From Dama dama (taxonomy: Eukaryota > Chordata > Mammalia > Artiodactyla > Cervidae), in assembly GCF_033118175.1 (NCBI RefSeq), contig NC_083710.1:42501501-42565500 (forward strand): a stretch of 64,000 nt of DNA, in the 5' to 3' direction. Under the pieces are notes generated by a model. It made no database searches and was not told where the DNA came from. It saw nothing but the letters and a program-made list of their open reading frames with translations. Made by a program: the position numbers and the translations under genes. Shown here piece after piece: positions 1 through 11,605 of this stretch (position 1 is the stretch's first letter; the number at the start of each line of letters is the position of its first letter).

Positions 1-356
1 GGCTTTTTATTTAGGTATGAATATACAAAAACATTTAAAATGTGTAGAATTTAAAAATTGCAAATATTTCAAAAACTGATCTGTCATTAGTTGCAGAGAA
101 AAAGTTTAGGAAATCAGGCATAATACTGGTTTGAACAGGTGAGTGGTGGCAGGATTTAATAGGCAAGAACAAATTTTAAAAATAGTGCTTTGGACATCTG
201 CCCTCTCATAGTTAATTAAGGGCCATTATGTACGGTAAGTTCATGTAGAGTAGACAAAGCATCTCACAAGGTTTAGGCAATTGAGACAGTGTGAAAGAGG
301 TGACTAATATTTTGGGAAAGGGGCACTGTGGAACATTTTTCCTTTCTAATCCACTC

Positions 357-393
<37 letters not shown>

Positions 394-835
394 TTAACAT
401 GCAAGTACTTTTCTAAACTCAGTTTACAACAATCATTTTGAAATTAAATATTAATAAAAGTTTATTTAAAAATTCATTAATTTGGTTTTTTAAAAGTATG
501 ATTCATGGTTCATATTCTCATGAAGGAAATATTTTAAACAAGTAATCAAGGAAACATAATTTTAGATAATACAAAGAAGAATAAATGAGCAAAATAAAGG
601 GTCAGGTAGTACCTTCAGGAAGACTATTTTAGGGTCATCTAAAGCCTACAATGAAGTACATTTGAAGAGAGATAAAAATGACAAGAGAAGTGAGTTACAC
701 CAATATCTGAAGGAACAGCTTTCAAGACAGAGAGAATGTGTGTTCGTGTCTCTTAATCAAAGTTTGACTGTAAAGAGAACAGCTGGAGGGCAGAAAAGAG
801 TCGTAGGCAGAAATGCTAGAGATCTTCACAACAGT
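1..835. other. Unassigned AT-rich sequence
   Basis: No gene or repeat family is recognised here apart from a TA microsatellite. The open frames are short and have low-complexity composition. Confidence 0.5.
361..387. repeat. (TA)n microsatellite
   Basis: About 13 uninterrupted AT dinucleotides in AT-rich sequence. Likely length-polymorphic. Confidence 0.9.
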
Positions 836-840
836 AGATT

Positions 841-1046
841 CAGTTCAGTTCAGTCACTCAGTCGTGTCCGACTCTTTGCGACCCCATGAATTGCAGCACG
901 CCAGGCCTCCCTGTCCATCACCAACCCCCGGAGTTTACTCAAACTCATGCCCATTGAGTTGGTGATGCCATCCAGCCATCTCATCCTCTGTCATCCCCTT
1001 CTCCTCCTGGCCCCAATCCCTCCCAGCATCAGGGTCTTTTCCAATG
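841..1046 (-). mobile_element. BovB LINE, 3' end fragment
   Basis: This is the 3' terminal ~200 bp of a BovB (RTE-clade) LINE in reverse orientation. It starts with the short CAGTT-type tail repeat typical of BovB 3' ends, followed by the conserved segment that reads GTCCGACTCTTTGCGACC. The copy is severely 5'-truncated and stops at the TTTTCCAATGAG segment. AGATT occurs at both edges (836-840 and 1047-1051) and may be a short TSD, but five bases could match by chance. Confidence 0.85.
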
Positions 1047-1051
1047 AGATT

Positions 1052-1924
1052 AGGTAAAGTCAAGTAGGTCGATATACCATGACAAGGAGTTGGTTTTAAT
1101 CTAAATATTTTTGGAGGCCATTTGCAGAGCTTAGAACAGTGAAATAACATGAACTAATTTTAACATTTATGAGATCACAGTGGCAGCTGCCTGAAGGATT
1201 GACTTTAAGGCGGGTGGAAGAGTAGAGGCAGGAATAAAGACTGGGGGATTATCACAGCCATTTGGAGAGATGGGTGTGTTTTAGACTAGGATGGCTAATT
1301 AAAGGCTGGATTTCCAGAGTATTTTGAAGGAAAAGTAAATGAAAACTCCTGATGGGTTGGATGTGGTTTCCAGGAAAAGACAAAAGTCAACACTAACATT
1401 TTTAGTTAGGTTCTAACCACTTGAGTGAAGGTGGTACCATTTTCCCTTGTGGTGAAAACTGAACTGAAAGAGTTCTTTGAGAAAAACAATCTTTGGTCAT
1501 AATAACATTGAGAACTATACCCAAAGAGAATTGTCACTTAACCTGGGGTAATATGAAAATACTCCTTATCATCGTACTCTTGATTTAATAATACCAATAA
1601 GATAATCATTAATGTTCTGCTTCTGGAAAAAAAAAAAGTTTACTGGTACTTTTTTAAAAGTATTATCTTAGAATAAGCATAGACAATTCTGTTAGTATCC
1701 CTGACTTCTTTTTTGTACTTTTCTTTAAACAAAGAATATAAGTTCAAAGTTAAATACTGACAGAAAAATTCAAAGCATATGTTTTACTAATATGAGCTCT
1801 CATTTTTCACATAGCAGCTACTTAGTAAAAATTTTTTGTTGTTAAAGTATGAGCAAGACTAAGTATTATTATTTGAAAAATTGTTAGCAAGTTTAGCTAA
1901 TTAAAATCAATAATATTTTCAAGT
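1052..1924. other. Unassigned intergenic sequence
   Basis: No gene or confidently named repeat is seen. An A-run lies near 1627-1637. Confidence 0.4.
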
Positions 1925-2078
1925 AGTGAGCATCAGAATTACTTGGGGAGCTGTTTCAAAAGTTCATACCCAAGAGTCAATTTCCTAAACAATGAATTCA
2001 GATTCAGTGGAAAGATATAGGAAACTAGTATGTATATAGAGAAAAGACTAATGCACCCTAGTTTTAAACCACTGACAA
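1925..2078. mobile_element. MER5A-like hAT DNA-transposon remnant
   Basis: The stretch begins GCATCAGAATTACTTGGGG and ends with TTTTAAACCACTG. Both ends resemble MER5A, a short non-autonomous hAT (Charlie) element with 'agaaccactg' termini. The middle keeps a 'ttcagattcagtgg' block like the MER5A core. It is heavily diverged. The element is near-palindromic, so orientation is not assigned. Confidence 0.45.
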
Positions 2079-2697
2079 ACTAGAAACACTAGGATCCACA
2101 CTACTGACCTTAATCTCTCTAAATCACCTTTTTTCTCTTCCTTCTAATCAAACACATATTTCAAGTTTAACCTTCTACAGAAAAATTAACTCATCTATTA
2201 AGCTACTGCAAACCTTTGCCTTATATTGAGTCTGTCTTTTTGAAGTGATTTTGAATAGCTTTGATTGCATCCATTATGTAGATTTTGTAGGTTAATTTAT
2301 AGGTGACCTCTTTCCCCTTTATTTTAAATAAGTGGACAGATTTTTTGTTGCTTTTTGTTCACTTTTGTCCATCTTGTAACAAAGCTAACATATTCTTTTT
2401 TTCTAAATGATATACAGTTTAATGGTCTCGACTCCATCATTAGATCACACACTTGCTAAATTAGTTTTGGCTTCCCCATACTTTTAAAATTTGTACTAAG
2501 AATCTTCATCTAGATGCATGATATAAATCAATTATTTCCTAAAATCCTGCCCTCTGCTGTGTATTAACTTCATTTAAAAAGTTTAGTGTCACTGGAAAAG
2601 CATACTTTTATTTCAGAATACACACCACATATTCAAAAATTATCACAAGGCAGTTTTATATTTTCTGAATTTAAAGCCTCATAAGAATAGTTACTGA
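2079..2697. other. Unassigned AT-rich sequence
   Basis: No gene or named repeat is recognised. The following BovB fragment begins near 2698. Confidence 0.4.
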
Positions 2698-3240
2698 GGA
2701 TGGTGACTGCAGGCCACGAAATTAGAAGACAATTGCTTCTTGGAAGGAATGCTATGACAAACCTAGAGAGTGTATTAAAAATAAAAGACATCACTTTACT
2801 GACAAAGATCTGTATAGTCAAGGCTATGGTCTTTCCAGTAGTCATGTGCAGATGTTAGTTGGGCCACAGAGAAGGCAGAGTGCTGAAGAATTGATGCTTT
2901 TCAACTGTGGTGCTGGAGAAGACTTGGATCAAACCAGTCAATCCTAAATGAAATCCACCCTGAAAACTCACTGGAAGAACTGATGCTGAAACTCAAATGC
3001 TTTGGCCACATGATGTGAAGAGTTAACTCGTTGGAAAATAACCTAATGTTGGTAAAGGCTGAGGACAAAGGAGGAGAAGAGGACAACACAAGATGAGATG
3101 ATTGGATGGCATCAACAATTCCATGGACATCAACTTGGGCAAACTCCCAGAGATGGTAAGGGATAGGGAGTCCTGGTATGCTTCCTTCCATGGGGTCACA
3201 AATGACACAACTTGGTGACTGAACAGCAACAATAGCAAAA
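2698..3240 (+). mobile_element. Old BovB LINE 3' fragment
   Basis: This is a diverged copy of the C-terminal part and 3' end of BovB. Recognisable blocks in order are GATGGTGACTGCAG near 2698, the 'tggtctttccagtagtcatg' segment near 2826, the 'gaactgatgctgaaactcaa' segment near 2978, and the 3' terminal region to about 3240. The tail reads as CAACAA-like repeats (cagcaacaatagcaaaa), not the TGAAC-type tail of most other copies here. Frameshifts and stops throughout make it non-coding. It appears older than its neighbour at 3503. Confidence 0.75.
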
Positions 3241-3367
3241 TCATTTTGTATTTTTATACTTAGGATTTTGCTTTTATTTTGAATATCTATTCTGCCAGGG
3301 CAAAGTTCCCATTGAATCCCATGCACTGATCATCTTAGCAGATTTGCTTATGAAACAAATTCAGACT

Positions 3368-3500
3368 ACGCAGTGAAATATACAGTGAATATGGTGAGGT
3401 TGTGGAGATAGTGGAATATACAGTGGAGAATATACAGTGGAGATAGCAACAATAGTGGAGAATATAGAGTGGAGATAGTGGAATACACAGTGGAGATACT
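3368..3500. repeat. Imperfect minisatellite (GTGGAGATA/ACAGTGGA units)
   Basis: A run of degenerate units built from 'ATACAGTGGAGA' and 'ATAGTGGA' lies between two BovB fragments in the same orientation. Units recur about every 20-24 bases, with some shorter spacings. The run abuts the 5' truncation point of the next BovB. Confidence 0.75.
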
Positions 3501-3837
3501 GGGGAGAAAGAAAGGCAGAGAAACCAGAGATCAAATTGCCAACATCTGTTGGATCATAGAAAAAGCAAGAAAGTTCCAGAAAAACATTTACGTCTGCTTT
3601 ATTGATTATACCAAAGCCTCTGACTGTGTCAATCACAACAAACTATGGAAAATTCTTCAAGAGATGGGAATACCAGACCACCTAATCTGCCTCCTGAGAA
3701 ATCTGCATGCAGGTCAAGAAACAACAGTTAGAACTGAACGTGGAACAACAGACTGGTTCCAAATTGGGAAAGGAGTATCTCAAGACTGTACATTGTCACT
3801 CTGCTTGTTTAATTTATATGCAAATTACATCATTTGA
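3469..3837 (+). pseudogene. BovB reverse-transcriptase palm fragment
   Basis: A 122-residue open frame whose first ~12 residues come from the upstream minisatellite; the rest is BovB RT. Motif A is visible at residues 44-52 (FIDYTKASD), with the aspartate at 46. The motif B region near residue 98 reads KGVSQDC where the family has KGVRQGC, so a conserved glycine is lost. The frame ends before the YADD motif. It is a LINE remnant, not a host gene. Confidence 0.8.
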
Positions 3838-4702
3838 AATGCTTGGCTGGATGAAGCACAAGGTAGAATCAAGATTATGCTGGGAGAAATATCAATGACC
3901 TCAGATATGCAGATGACACCACCCTTAAGGCAGAAAGTGAAGAGGAACTAAAGAGCCTTTGGTGAAAGAGGACAGTGAAAAAGTTGGCTTAAAACTCAAC
4001 ATTCAATTAAAAAAAATTAAAAAAAAAAAAAAACTCAACATTCAAAAAACTAAGATCATGGTATCTGCTCTCTTCACTCCATGGCAAATAAATGGGGAAA
4101 CAATGGAAACAGTGATAGACGTTATTTTCCCAGGCTCCAATATCACCACAGATGGTGGCTGTAGCCTTGAAATTAAAAGACATTTTCTCCTTGGAAGAAA
4201 AGCTATGACCAGCCTAGACAACATATTCAAAAGCAGAGCCAAGAAAGGCCTGTCTAGACAAAACTATGGTTTTACCAGTAGTCATGTATGGATGTGAGAG
4301 TTGGACCATAAAGAAAGCTGAGCACCAAAGAACTGATGCTTTTGAACTGTGGGGTTGGAGAAGACTCTTGAGAATCCCTTGTACTGCAAGGAGATCAAAC
4401 CAATCAGTCCTAAAGGAAATCAGTCCTGAATATTCATTGGAAGGACTGATGCTGAAGCTGAAGCTCCAATACTTTGGCCACCTGATGCAAAGAACTGACT
4501 TATTGGAAAAGACCCTGATGCTGGGAAAGGTTGAAGGCTGGAGGAGAAGTGGAAGACAGAGGATGAGATGGTTGGATGGCATCACCAACTTGAGGGACAT
4601 GAGCTTGAGTTAGCTCCAGAAGTTGGTGATGGAAAGGGAAGCCTGGCATGCTGCAGTCCATGGGAACACAAAGAGTCAGACACAACTGAGTGACTGCACT
4701 GA
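3503..4702 (+). mobile_element. BovB LINE, reverse transcriptase to 3' end
   Basis: A 5'-truncated BovB copy that starts just upstream of reverse-transcriptase (RT) motif A and runs to the 3' end (GAGTGACTGCACTGA). The RT catalytic motif C reads YADD near 3906-3917, but in a different frame from motif A, so the domain is broken by frameshifts. An A-rich insertion at 4003-4046 duplicates the short segment ACTCAACATTCAA. The copy lies 3' of an older BovB in the same orientation. Confidence 0.9.
4266..4613 (+). pseudogene. BovB C-terminal domain fragment
   Basis: A 115-residue open frame matching the region C-terminal to the BovB RT. It carries the cues PVVMYGCESWTIKKAEH near the start, ARRSNQSVLKE near residues 42-52, and LKLKLQYFGHLM near 63-74, then a basic segment and the end of the polyprotein. 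Start and stop are set by neighbouring frameshifts, so no functional product is implied. Confidence 0.8.
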
Positions 4703-5957
4703 AGTGAGGTTAATTTTACTCTGGATTTATCATGTCATTTTTTTTGCAATTGCAAATTTTTTCATTGCCAAATCTATAAACATATTAATTTGGCTAAGTT
4801 TTTGAATGTAAATAAATTGTTAATGCATATCAATATTTATTAAAATTATTTTCCATATCTAAATTTCTTTATCCTATTGTTTTGTTAATAATGAGACAAT
4901 CTTTTGAGAAGCATACTAAAGAAATAGTTTTCCAAAACTGTTATATTCCAAATAAATAGTCACCTATTAAATATGTTCTTGTGAAAAATCAAAATGGCCT
5001 CCTTTAGAGTTGATGGGAGTAAAGGAGAGTTCACTAAAGTTTTGTGTTCCAGGAAAGAAAAACAGGTATTTTAAAAATTGCATACGTTAGAATGACCTGG
5101 GATGTTATTAGTACATCAAAATTTTAAAAAGATAAATTAGTAAATTTATTTAAAATGTTCTAAGGTAAACTATAAAATGTACTAAAATCATTAACCTTTA
5201 AATAAACACTAGTAGTTATGAAGGAAAATATTCATACTCATAATTATATACTCATTATTTTTGTTCTCAAAATCCTTCAAGCTTTCCTGCCATCAGGAAT
5301 TTCTCACTGGCCAACATTTGTACTATTGACCCCTCTGCTTGCTTTTATATTGCTTTCCTTCTTCCTCCTCTGGTAGTTTCTCTCCATCATCTTCATCCTC
5401 CTCACCATCCAGCCATACTGTCTAATAGCTCTCCACACGTACATTCAAAGACATTGCTGTCAAACATATAACTTCCTCAACAGATCAGCTCATCTAACTC
5501 TCCTTCTGGCTCCTGACAGTTACAAAGTATGTCAAATGGCTGTAATTTTAAAGCCAAACTCTCTATGTAAGGTTTTCCGTACAGTAAGAAAATGTCTGTG
5601 TCCAGATTTTGCTTAGAAAAAAAAAAATTACCTGGTTCCAGTAATAGTAAAAATTATTTGGTCATGAGTCAGAATTTTAAAAGTATTCCAGATCAATGAT
5701 GAATTTAAATCATTGGTCTGGAAGAAGTTTCTCAAGTATTAAAAAATGTAATTTACCTTGATATTTAGTACTGTACTAGTCAGGGTTTTTTATTGCAAAC
5801 AATAAGAGCCCACCTTTAGCTAATTTAAGAGGAAATTAGATTAATTAAATTGATATCAAAAAGGTCATACAGTCTGTGAGTGGCTGAAAAACTATGGTGG
5901 CACATAAACTTACTGCAGAAAGAGTTCTGTGTATATTATTTCTATGCCCCTATAGTG
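4703..5957. other. Unassigned intergenic sequence
   Basis: About 1.25 kb with no recognisable gene. A pyrimidine-rich patch lies near 5280-5520 and a short A-run near 5619-5628. Nothing can be assigned to a repeat family with confidence. Confidence 0.4.
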
Positions 5958-6156
5958 CTAGGAGGGATTGGGGGCAGGAGGAGAAGGGGATGACAGAGGA
6001 TGAGATGGCTGGATAGCATCACCGACTTGATGGACATGAGTTTGAGTAAACTCCGATAGTTGGTGATGGACAGGGAGGCCTGGCATGCTGCAATTCATGG
6101 GGTCACAAAGAGTTGGACACGACTGAGTGACTGAACTGACTGACTGAACTGAAGGA
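5958..6156 (+). mobile_element. BovB LINE, 3' end fragment
   Basis: The last ~200 bp of BovB in forward orientation, strongly 5'-truncated. It begins at the 'gatgacagaggatgagatgg' region and ends in the tandem tail ACTGAACTGACTGACTGAAC. RTE-clade LINEs end in short tandem repeats and not in poly(A), which fits. Confidence 0.88.
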
Positions 6157-6414
6157 ATGCCTGCTAAACTGTTAATAACACTCATTGGAAGGTGTGTCTC
6201 TAGCAAAACTCCCTGGAGGTTAAAGACCTCATCCCAGCACCCTGCTCCTACAAAAGCCACCTGCTGGGACTTCAGCAAAATACACCAAGAAGCCTCTCAG
6301 TAAAATGCCAGTGAGACTTGCTGGCTGGTGATTATTATTATTATTTTCCATAATATAATAGCTAGGAAACTGTTCCTTCAGATGCTGGAAATATGCTGGA
6401 GGGTGAGAGTCACT

Positions 6415-6622
6415 AGGGGCTTCCCAGGTGTCTCAGTGGTTAAAGAATCTACCTGCCAATGTGGGAGACACAGGAGACATGGGTTCAATCCCTGGGTCAG
6501 GAAGATCCCCTAGAATAGGAAATGGCAACTCACTTCAGTATTCTTGACTGGGAAATCCCGTGGGCTATTCCATGGAGTCACAAAGAGTCAGACCTAACTG
6601 AATGTCTGAGCATGCACACAGA
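6415..6622 (+). mobile_element. Bov-tA SINE
   Basis: A near-complete tRNA-headed ruminant SINE. The tRNA-related head begins near 'ggcttcccaggtgtctcagtgg' (A-box-like) and has a B-box-like 'gggttcaatccc' near 6481. The Bov-A body runs from 'ggaaatggcaac' to 'agtcagacctaactg', and the tail is CA-rich. A near-perfect TSD flanks it: AGAGTCACT (6406-6414) and AGAGCCACT (6623-6631). Confidence 0.88.
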
Positions 6623-6631
6623 AGAGCCACT

Positions 6632-7763
6632 GGACCTTATTCATAACACAGGAAGAATTTTGATGTTTGACTCTAGCTGGGTGTCTAGTGGCATCAACAG
6701 AGAAGAAAAAGCAACCTTATGGTGTCTTCAAAGAGTTAGGTTATCACAGTGTTTACAAACACAGGGCAGCTATTCACCTTTGACCCAAGTAGAAAACCTT
6801 CTTCCATCTACAAGGGAGCTCAGATTTACTTGTGAGCTTGATGTAGACATTGCATCTGTGTTCAAACCAATGTTTTCAGTTCCAAGTTTGGTTCCTATTG
6901 TGAACTCAAGTGATGTTATTTACCACTTTGCACAATTGGTGTGTTTGATTCTCAAGCAATATCAGCTCTATGGCTAAAATAAATGAGATTTTATGAAGGC
7001 TTTCATAAAAGTTCTTTGATTTTCAGACCATGAGTTGAACCGAGGGTTAAAGGACTTGAGCTTGTCATTTATTTTTTTTTAAATGCTCCAATACACTCAG
7101 CAGCCTCCTCTCATAACACAATTCTTATATGTACCATGATTGCTTAACAGTCCAATGCAGCAGCCATTTAGGCTCCTAAGGCATGTGCTTCAGTTGGCAC
7201 TTCATCAGAATCAACTATAGGTGGTAGCTTGATTAATAGTGGTACAACTGCTTGCCTTGAATTATTAGCATCCTGTGTCCCAGTGGTCAGGATATCAGCA
7301 CTGTGTACATGCCCATGAATAGGACCAAACCAATCCCTGATTCTCATCTTTAAAGGTTACCTCCAGGGCCACTTCCAGTACTAATTCTGCATTACTCAGG
7401 ACCCAGTTAAGAAGTAGAATCATTCCAGTAACTGGCACAGGGTAAATGCAATATAAATAGTGATAACTAACTAAAGATGATTGCTAAATAAAAAACAACT
7501 TTAAAAATATACAGGGATAACAAAGGCAAAGAGCAGGTACTACATCAAAGATCAAGGGAGGGTATGCAAGGAGGAAAGAAAGAACTACCCTCCTCCACTC
7601 CAACCCAGGATGAAATTCTTGGACTTTGTTGGTGAAAATGTGGTTGTGGCCCATTGGATAACAAAGTTTGCAAAGGTATAGCAGATAAGAGCTGCTGAGC
7701 AGATGGCTGCCCACCAGGATGCCAGCTATCCCAGCTGACAAGCAGAAAACTCCCACTGGACAT
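6632..7763. other. Unassigned intergenic sequence
   Basis: No host exon or named repeat is recognised. A long open frame starts in the preceding SINE and runs into this sequence, but it shows no domain. Confidence 0.4.
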
Positions 7764-7930
7764 AGGGTTGCCAGATAACATAGAGAATGCTGAGTAAAAT
7801 CTAAATATCAGATAGACAACAAGTAAAAGGTTAGTATAAGTATATCTCAAATATTGTAAAAACAATGTTGAACTGAAATTCCAATTTAACTAGATGTCTT
7901 GTGTTTTATTTGCTAAATATAGCAATCCTA
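7764..7930. mobile_element. Palindromic DNA-transposon remnant (MITE)
   Basis: The two ends form an inverted repeat: TAGGGTTGCCAGAT at the left and, read on the other strand, TAGGATTGCTATAT at the right. The pairing continues inward through the TAAA/AATTTCAG blocks. It resembles an ancient palindromic mammalian MITE (MER53-like; name from memory). It is non-autonomous and has no coding capacity. Confidence 0.6.
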
Positions 7931-9348
7931 CTCTGCAGTGATGTGAAAATAGCTGGAAAGCATGCACCACTGGGTCCCCCACATACCATTAGCAGGAAAG
8001 CTGACTGTTGGGATACTGATGAATCTTGCTGAAGGTGCATCCCCAACAGGTGTTTGTCAAGTCACTGACCAACAGAGGAAAAAAGAAAAAAACTACCAGA
8101 ACCAAGAAGAAAACCTCCTTTACTTTTCACTCCAGATTCCTTTTAATGTCATCTGGCAATAAACATTGTATCAGATATCAAAGAAATAATGCCTTGGGGT
8201 GGAGCAATACCAGTTACACAAGACAAGGCAATAAAGAGTGGATTTAGAGCTGGGAAAAAAAAAAAAGTCACTAATCATCATGATAAGTATTAACTGTGAT
8301 ATCTTTACAAATATGATTTGATATCTCATTTGAACAAAATTATACAAAAAACTATATTTAAAACTGCTTAAATCACCAGTTCTATATTTGTGTATTGAGT
8401 TTGAATCAAGTTAGCATTTGTTTTCTGCTCAAGGATTTTAACACATTATAATGTTATACCTTTATAATATCTGTCTAAAAATTTATTTCAGTGAAACTTT
8501 CAGTTGGTGATAGTCATTAGTGATAAGGAACAAATCAAAAGCCTATGTAATGAATCATTTATTCCTAACTTCATAATTCATTGCTGTAGTTATACATAAA
8601 AATGGTCAAATTTAGAAGGTGGTAGGCTGGATAAATGAGCTAAACATAGTGTTTCTCTGAATATATGAGTGGTTTTTTTTTTCTTATACTAACGACATTT
8701 TGCAATGATGAAGTTTCACTAAACTGCTATTAGATGCATTTTTCTGGAGTAGAAAAATAGCAACTGCTAATTTTGGTTGGATAGAAAGGCCTGCAATTAT
8801 ATTCTCTTCTACCAGAAAACCTAGTGAAGATTTCCATATTGTACAGTGATTTATAATAACTTGGTTTTGGGGAATCGATGTGTCTAACCTATTGTGTAGT
8901 TCTACTATTTAAGGACATAATTAAGATATTTTTCATCCACATCAGGTAAACTGTGAAGTATCTGAGGATTTTATTTCATTAAACTTTGAAATGAATTTAT
9001 GAAATAAGTGAATTTGAACTTTATTTTTCAATGCTTAGGTAAAAAATTCAAGTCCTAAATATCCTTTCACATAAATGTTCAAAAGAAGTTATTTAAAAAC
9101 CATTGCAAAGTATATCAGAATGGAAATATTGACTGATTAAATATAAAGAAGAAGCTGAAAACTAAATTGGTGAGAAAAAATAGAGAATGCAGTCATTTGA
9201 AGAGGTTATGGATTGGGGTTTGGTGTTGCAGTCTCAGTGACAAAAAATTTTTACTTTTATCAACCATACAATAGGTAAGGCTTGGTCATTATATGGTGGG
9301 TAACTGAAAATCAGAACAATTAGAGGATCACATCGTCACTTAATTCAA
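7931..9348. other. Unassigned AT-rich sequence
   Basis: No gene or named repeat is recognised in about 1.4 kb. There is an A-run at 8255-8266. Confidence 0.4.
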
Positions 9349-9356
9349 CATTTAAA

Positions 9357-9559
9357 GGACTGAAAAGTTAATGTGAAGTCGCTCTGTTGTGTCCGACTCT
9401 GCAATACTATGGATTGTAGCCTACCAGGCTCCTCCATCCATGGGATTTTCCAGGCAAGAGTACTGGAGTGCATTGCCATTTCCTTCTCTGGGGATCAAAC
9501 CAGGGTCTCCTGCATTGCAGACAGATGATTTACCATCTGAGCCACTGGGAACGTCCTAT
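9357..9559 (-). mobile_element. Bov-tA SINE
   Basis: A full ruminant SINE on the minus strand. On the plus strand it reads from the tail (GTGAAGTCGCTCTG) through the Bov-A body (CAGGCAAGAGTACTGGAGTG) to the tRNA-like head (GAGCCACTGGGAACGTCC). CATTTAAA at 9349-9356 and 9560-9567 is a plausible 8-bp TSD. Confidence 0.85.
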
Positions 9560-9739
9560 CATTTAAAAGTTGACTTAGAAAAAAAACTGATCTTTGACAG
9601 CTAGAAAATGAGGGAGATTATCTCTTTTTCTTGGCATTAACATGTAAATTAAAAGTTTTCCCTGAGAACTAATAAATAGGTGTATCCTTATGTGAGTGAC
9701 TATTTCATCTCCTGCATGATCTACAAACGGCAAAACCAA

Positions 9740-11150
9740 TAAATTAACATAAAAGTGATGTCCAGTGGGGTCAAAAGTGACAGAATCATGAAAAAAGTAT
9801 TATGGATAAACAGCATTTAATTCAGAGTATAGAGAATTTCCACAAAGTCTCACTGAATGTGAACTCACAACCCAAAATAACTACAATGTTTGTACAATCT
9901 TTTAAGAGCAAGAATTTTCAGACAAAGAAGATTTTTATGCAGTAAAACAATTATATACAGACTTTAAAATAATGAATATTAAATATTAAAAAAACAGAAT
10001 TAATAAATAGAGTCAAAAATTTAAAAAAAAATGAACTTTTGTCAATGCTATATATACACCAAAATTCCCCACAAACCCTCAATGGATTGATCAAGTAGCA
10101 AAGAGCCGATTAAACATGGCTAAATAGAGAATTAACTAAGTAGAAGATATAACTATAGAAAATTATAGAAAATAAAAACAGATATCCAAAGAGATAGAAA
10201 ACACAAAAGACACAATATATATACCTAATATAAGTTCAAAAAGGAGAGACCAAAAAAGTAAGAAAGTAAAATTTTGAGTCCATTAATTTGGGAATAAGCA
10301 TATTTTCAAGCTTACACAAAACATTTATAAGTGTTAAGAAATAATAATATACTTACTAAATGTCACAAAAATGACTCTCAATGAATGACAAAGAAACAGT
10401 ATAATTCAGAGCATGCCCCCAAATCACATTATAAATATTATATTTACATATTGAAAGCTAACTTTAAAAAGTATCATATGTGTTGAAAATTTTAAATGGA
10501 TATATAAATAGCTTATATTTCAAACACTAAGTCTTAATAGATAAACTTTAGAACCAATGTGTAGCCAAAATTACATATCAGAATTTGTTTGATAAAGCTA
10601 TTTAGAGGAGACTTCCCCTCCCCCCACCCCGCCCCATAAGCTTACATTAGAGGAAAGATGACTAAGAGTTATAGAGGATAGAGTACAACATGAGAAGACA
10701 GAAAATGAACTGAAGAACTATCTTAAGATAATAATTGATGAAGATGAAACCACAAGAGAAAGCAAAAACATAAAATTTTGTACCAATAAAACTAAAGTCT
10801 TATTTTTAAAAAGACAAAACATGCATAAACAAATAAACTAAAAGGATAAAAATCACAAATATCAATATGAGATTTTGAAATTTAAAACTGCACATATTCT
10901 TATATTTTAACATCTGAAATCAAGATATGTTACAATCAATAATATTTCAAAGTTTAATTAATGAAGTTTATTTTTTATTTAAAAATATGCAAATTTGTGG
11001 TTCATCTTGTAAGTGACTAAATAAAATGTCATTTTAATAAAGTACAGTGAGCAATTTTATGTCAGTAAGTTTGAAAACTAAGACAAAATTTATTTATAAA
11101 AACAAATCAACACAATTAACACAAAAATAGAGAAATTAGAGAGATATTAT
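9740..11150 (+). mobile_element. Ancient decayed L1 (ORF1/ORF2 remnant)
   Basis: Degenerate L1-like sequence. Cues are 'gattaaacatggctaaatag' near 10108 and 'attgaaagctaactttaaaa' near 10450 (both ORF1-region phrases of old mammalian L1), then the RT-proximal phrase with 'aataaactaaaaggataaaaatc' near 10829. The order ORF1 then ORF2 is kept. It is riddled with stops and indels, and the boundaries are approximate. A C-run at 10615-10634 interrupts it. Confidence 0.45.
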
Positions 11151-11590
11151 AAAAATTCCTTAGCCTGGGTTTCCTTAGAACCAGACATAAAGTCTTGTAT
11201 GTGATACTTATGTGAGAATGTGGTTCCGTGGAGCAGAACAGGACAGGTGCAATGAAATTGAAAAAGGGGTACAGCCAACTCAAGGGTTAATCAGCTCTAG
11301 GTAAATACTGCTGGATCTGAGAGCATACATCACAGAGCTCTTCACCCAGGGGAAGGGAGGGGGAGTACATACCCATCTGTTCTCATTGGTCAAGTGTAGC
11401 CAAGAGTCATTAATTTCTCTGTCCTTTCCATTTGTGCATGAATGATTGAAGACTGATTCTGAAGATGGCAGAAAATGAAAGGTACCTGGAGTGATCTGAG
11501 ATGCTGGGTTACTCAATTATCTCTGCACAAAGAAAGTAAACATCACATACAGTGCTCACTGTAGCACTGATAAGGTTGATGTTGTGTTTC
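11151..11590. other. Unassigned, possibly an old interspersed repeat
   Basis: The texture is that of a diverged interspersed repeat (for example 'aaccagacataaagtcttgtatg' near 11181), but I cannot name the family. No gene is seen. Confidence 0.3.
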
Positions 11591-11605
11591 AAAATAATCA
11601 AAGTA

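Noticed and set aside
3368..3500. Possible CRISPR-like array
   Set aside because: The units are adjacent and degenerate with no unique spacers, and the genome is mammalian. It is a minisatellite.
6415..6622. Functional tRNA gene in the SINE head
   Set aside because: A- and B-box-like motifs are present, but the cloverleaf is not preserved. These are tRNA-derived SINE promoters.
6522..6977. 151-codon plus-strand frame
   Set aside because: It starts inside a Bov-tA SINE and runs into unassigned DNA. No recognisable domain or coding bias is visible.
7040..7440. Endogenous retrovirus pol or env fragment
   Set aside because: The minus-strand translation has several stops and no recognisable retroviral motif, so I left it unassigned.
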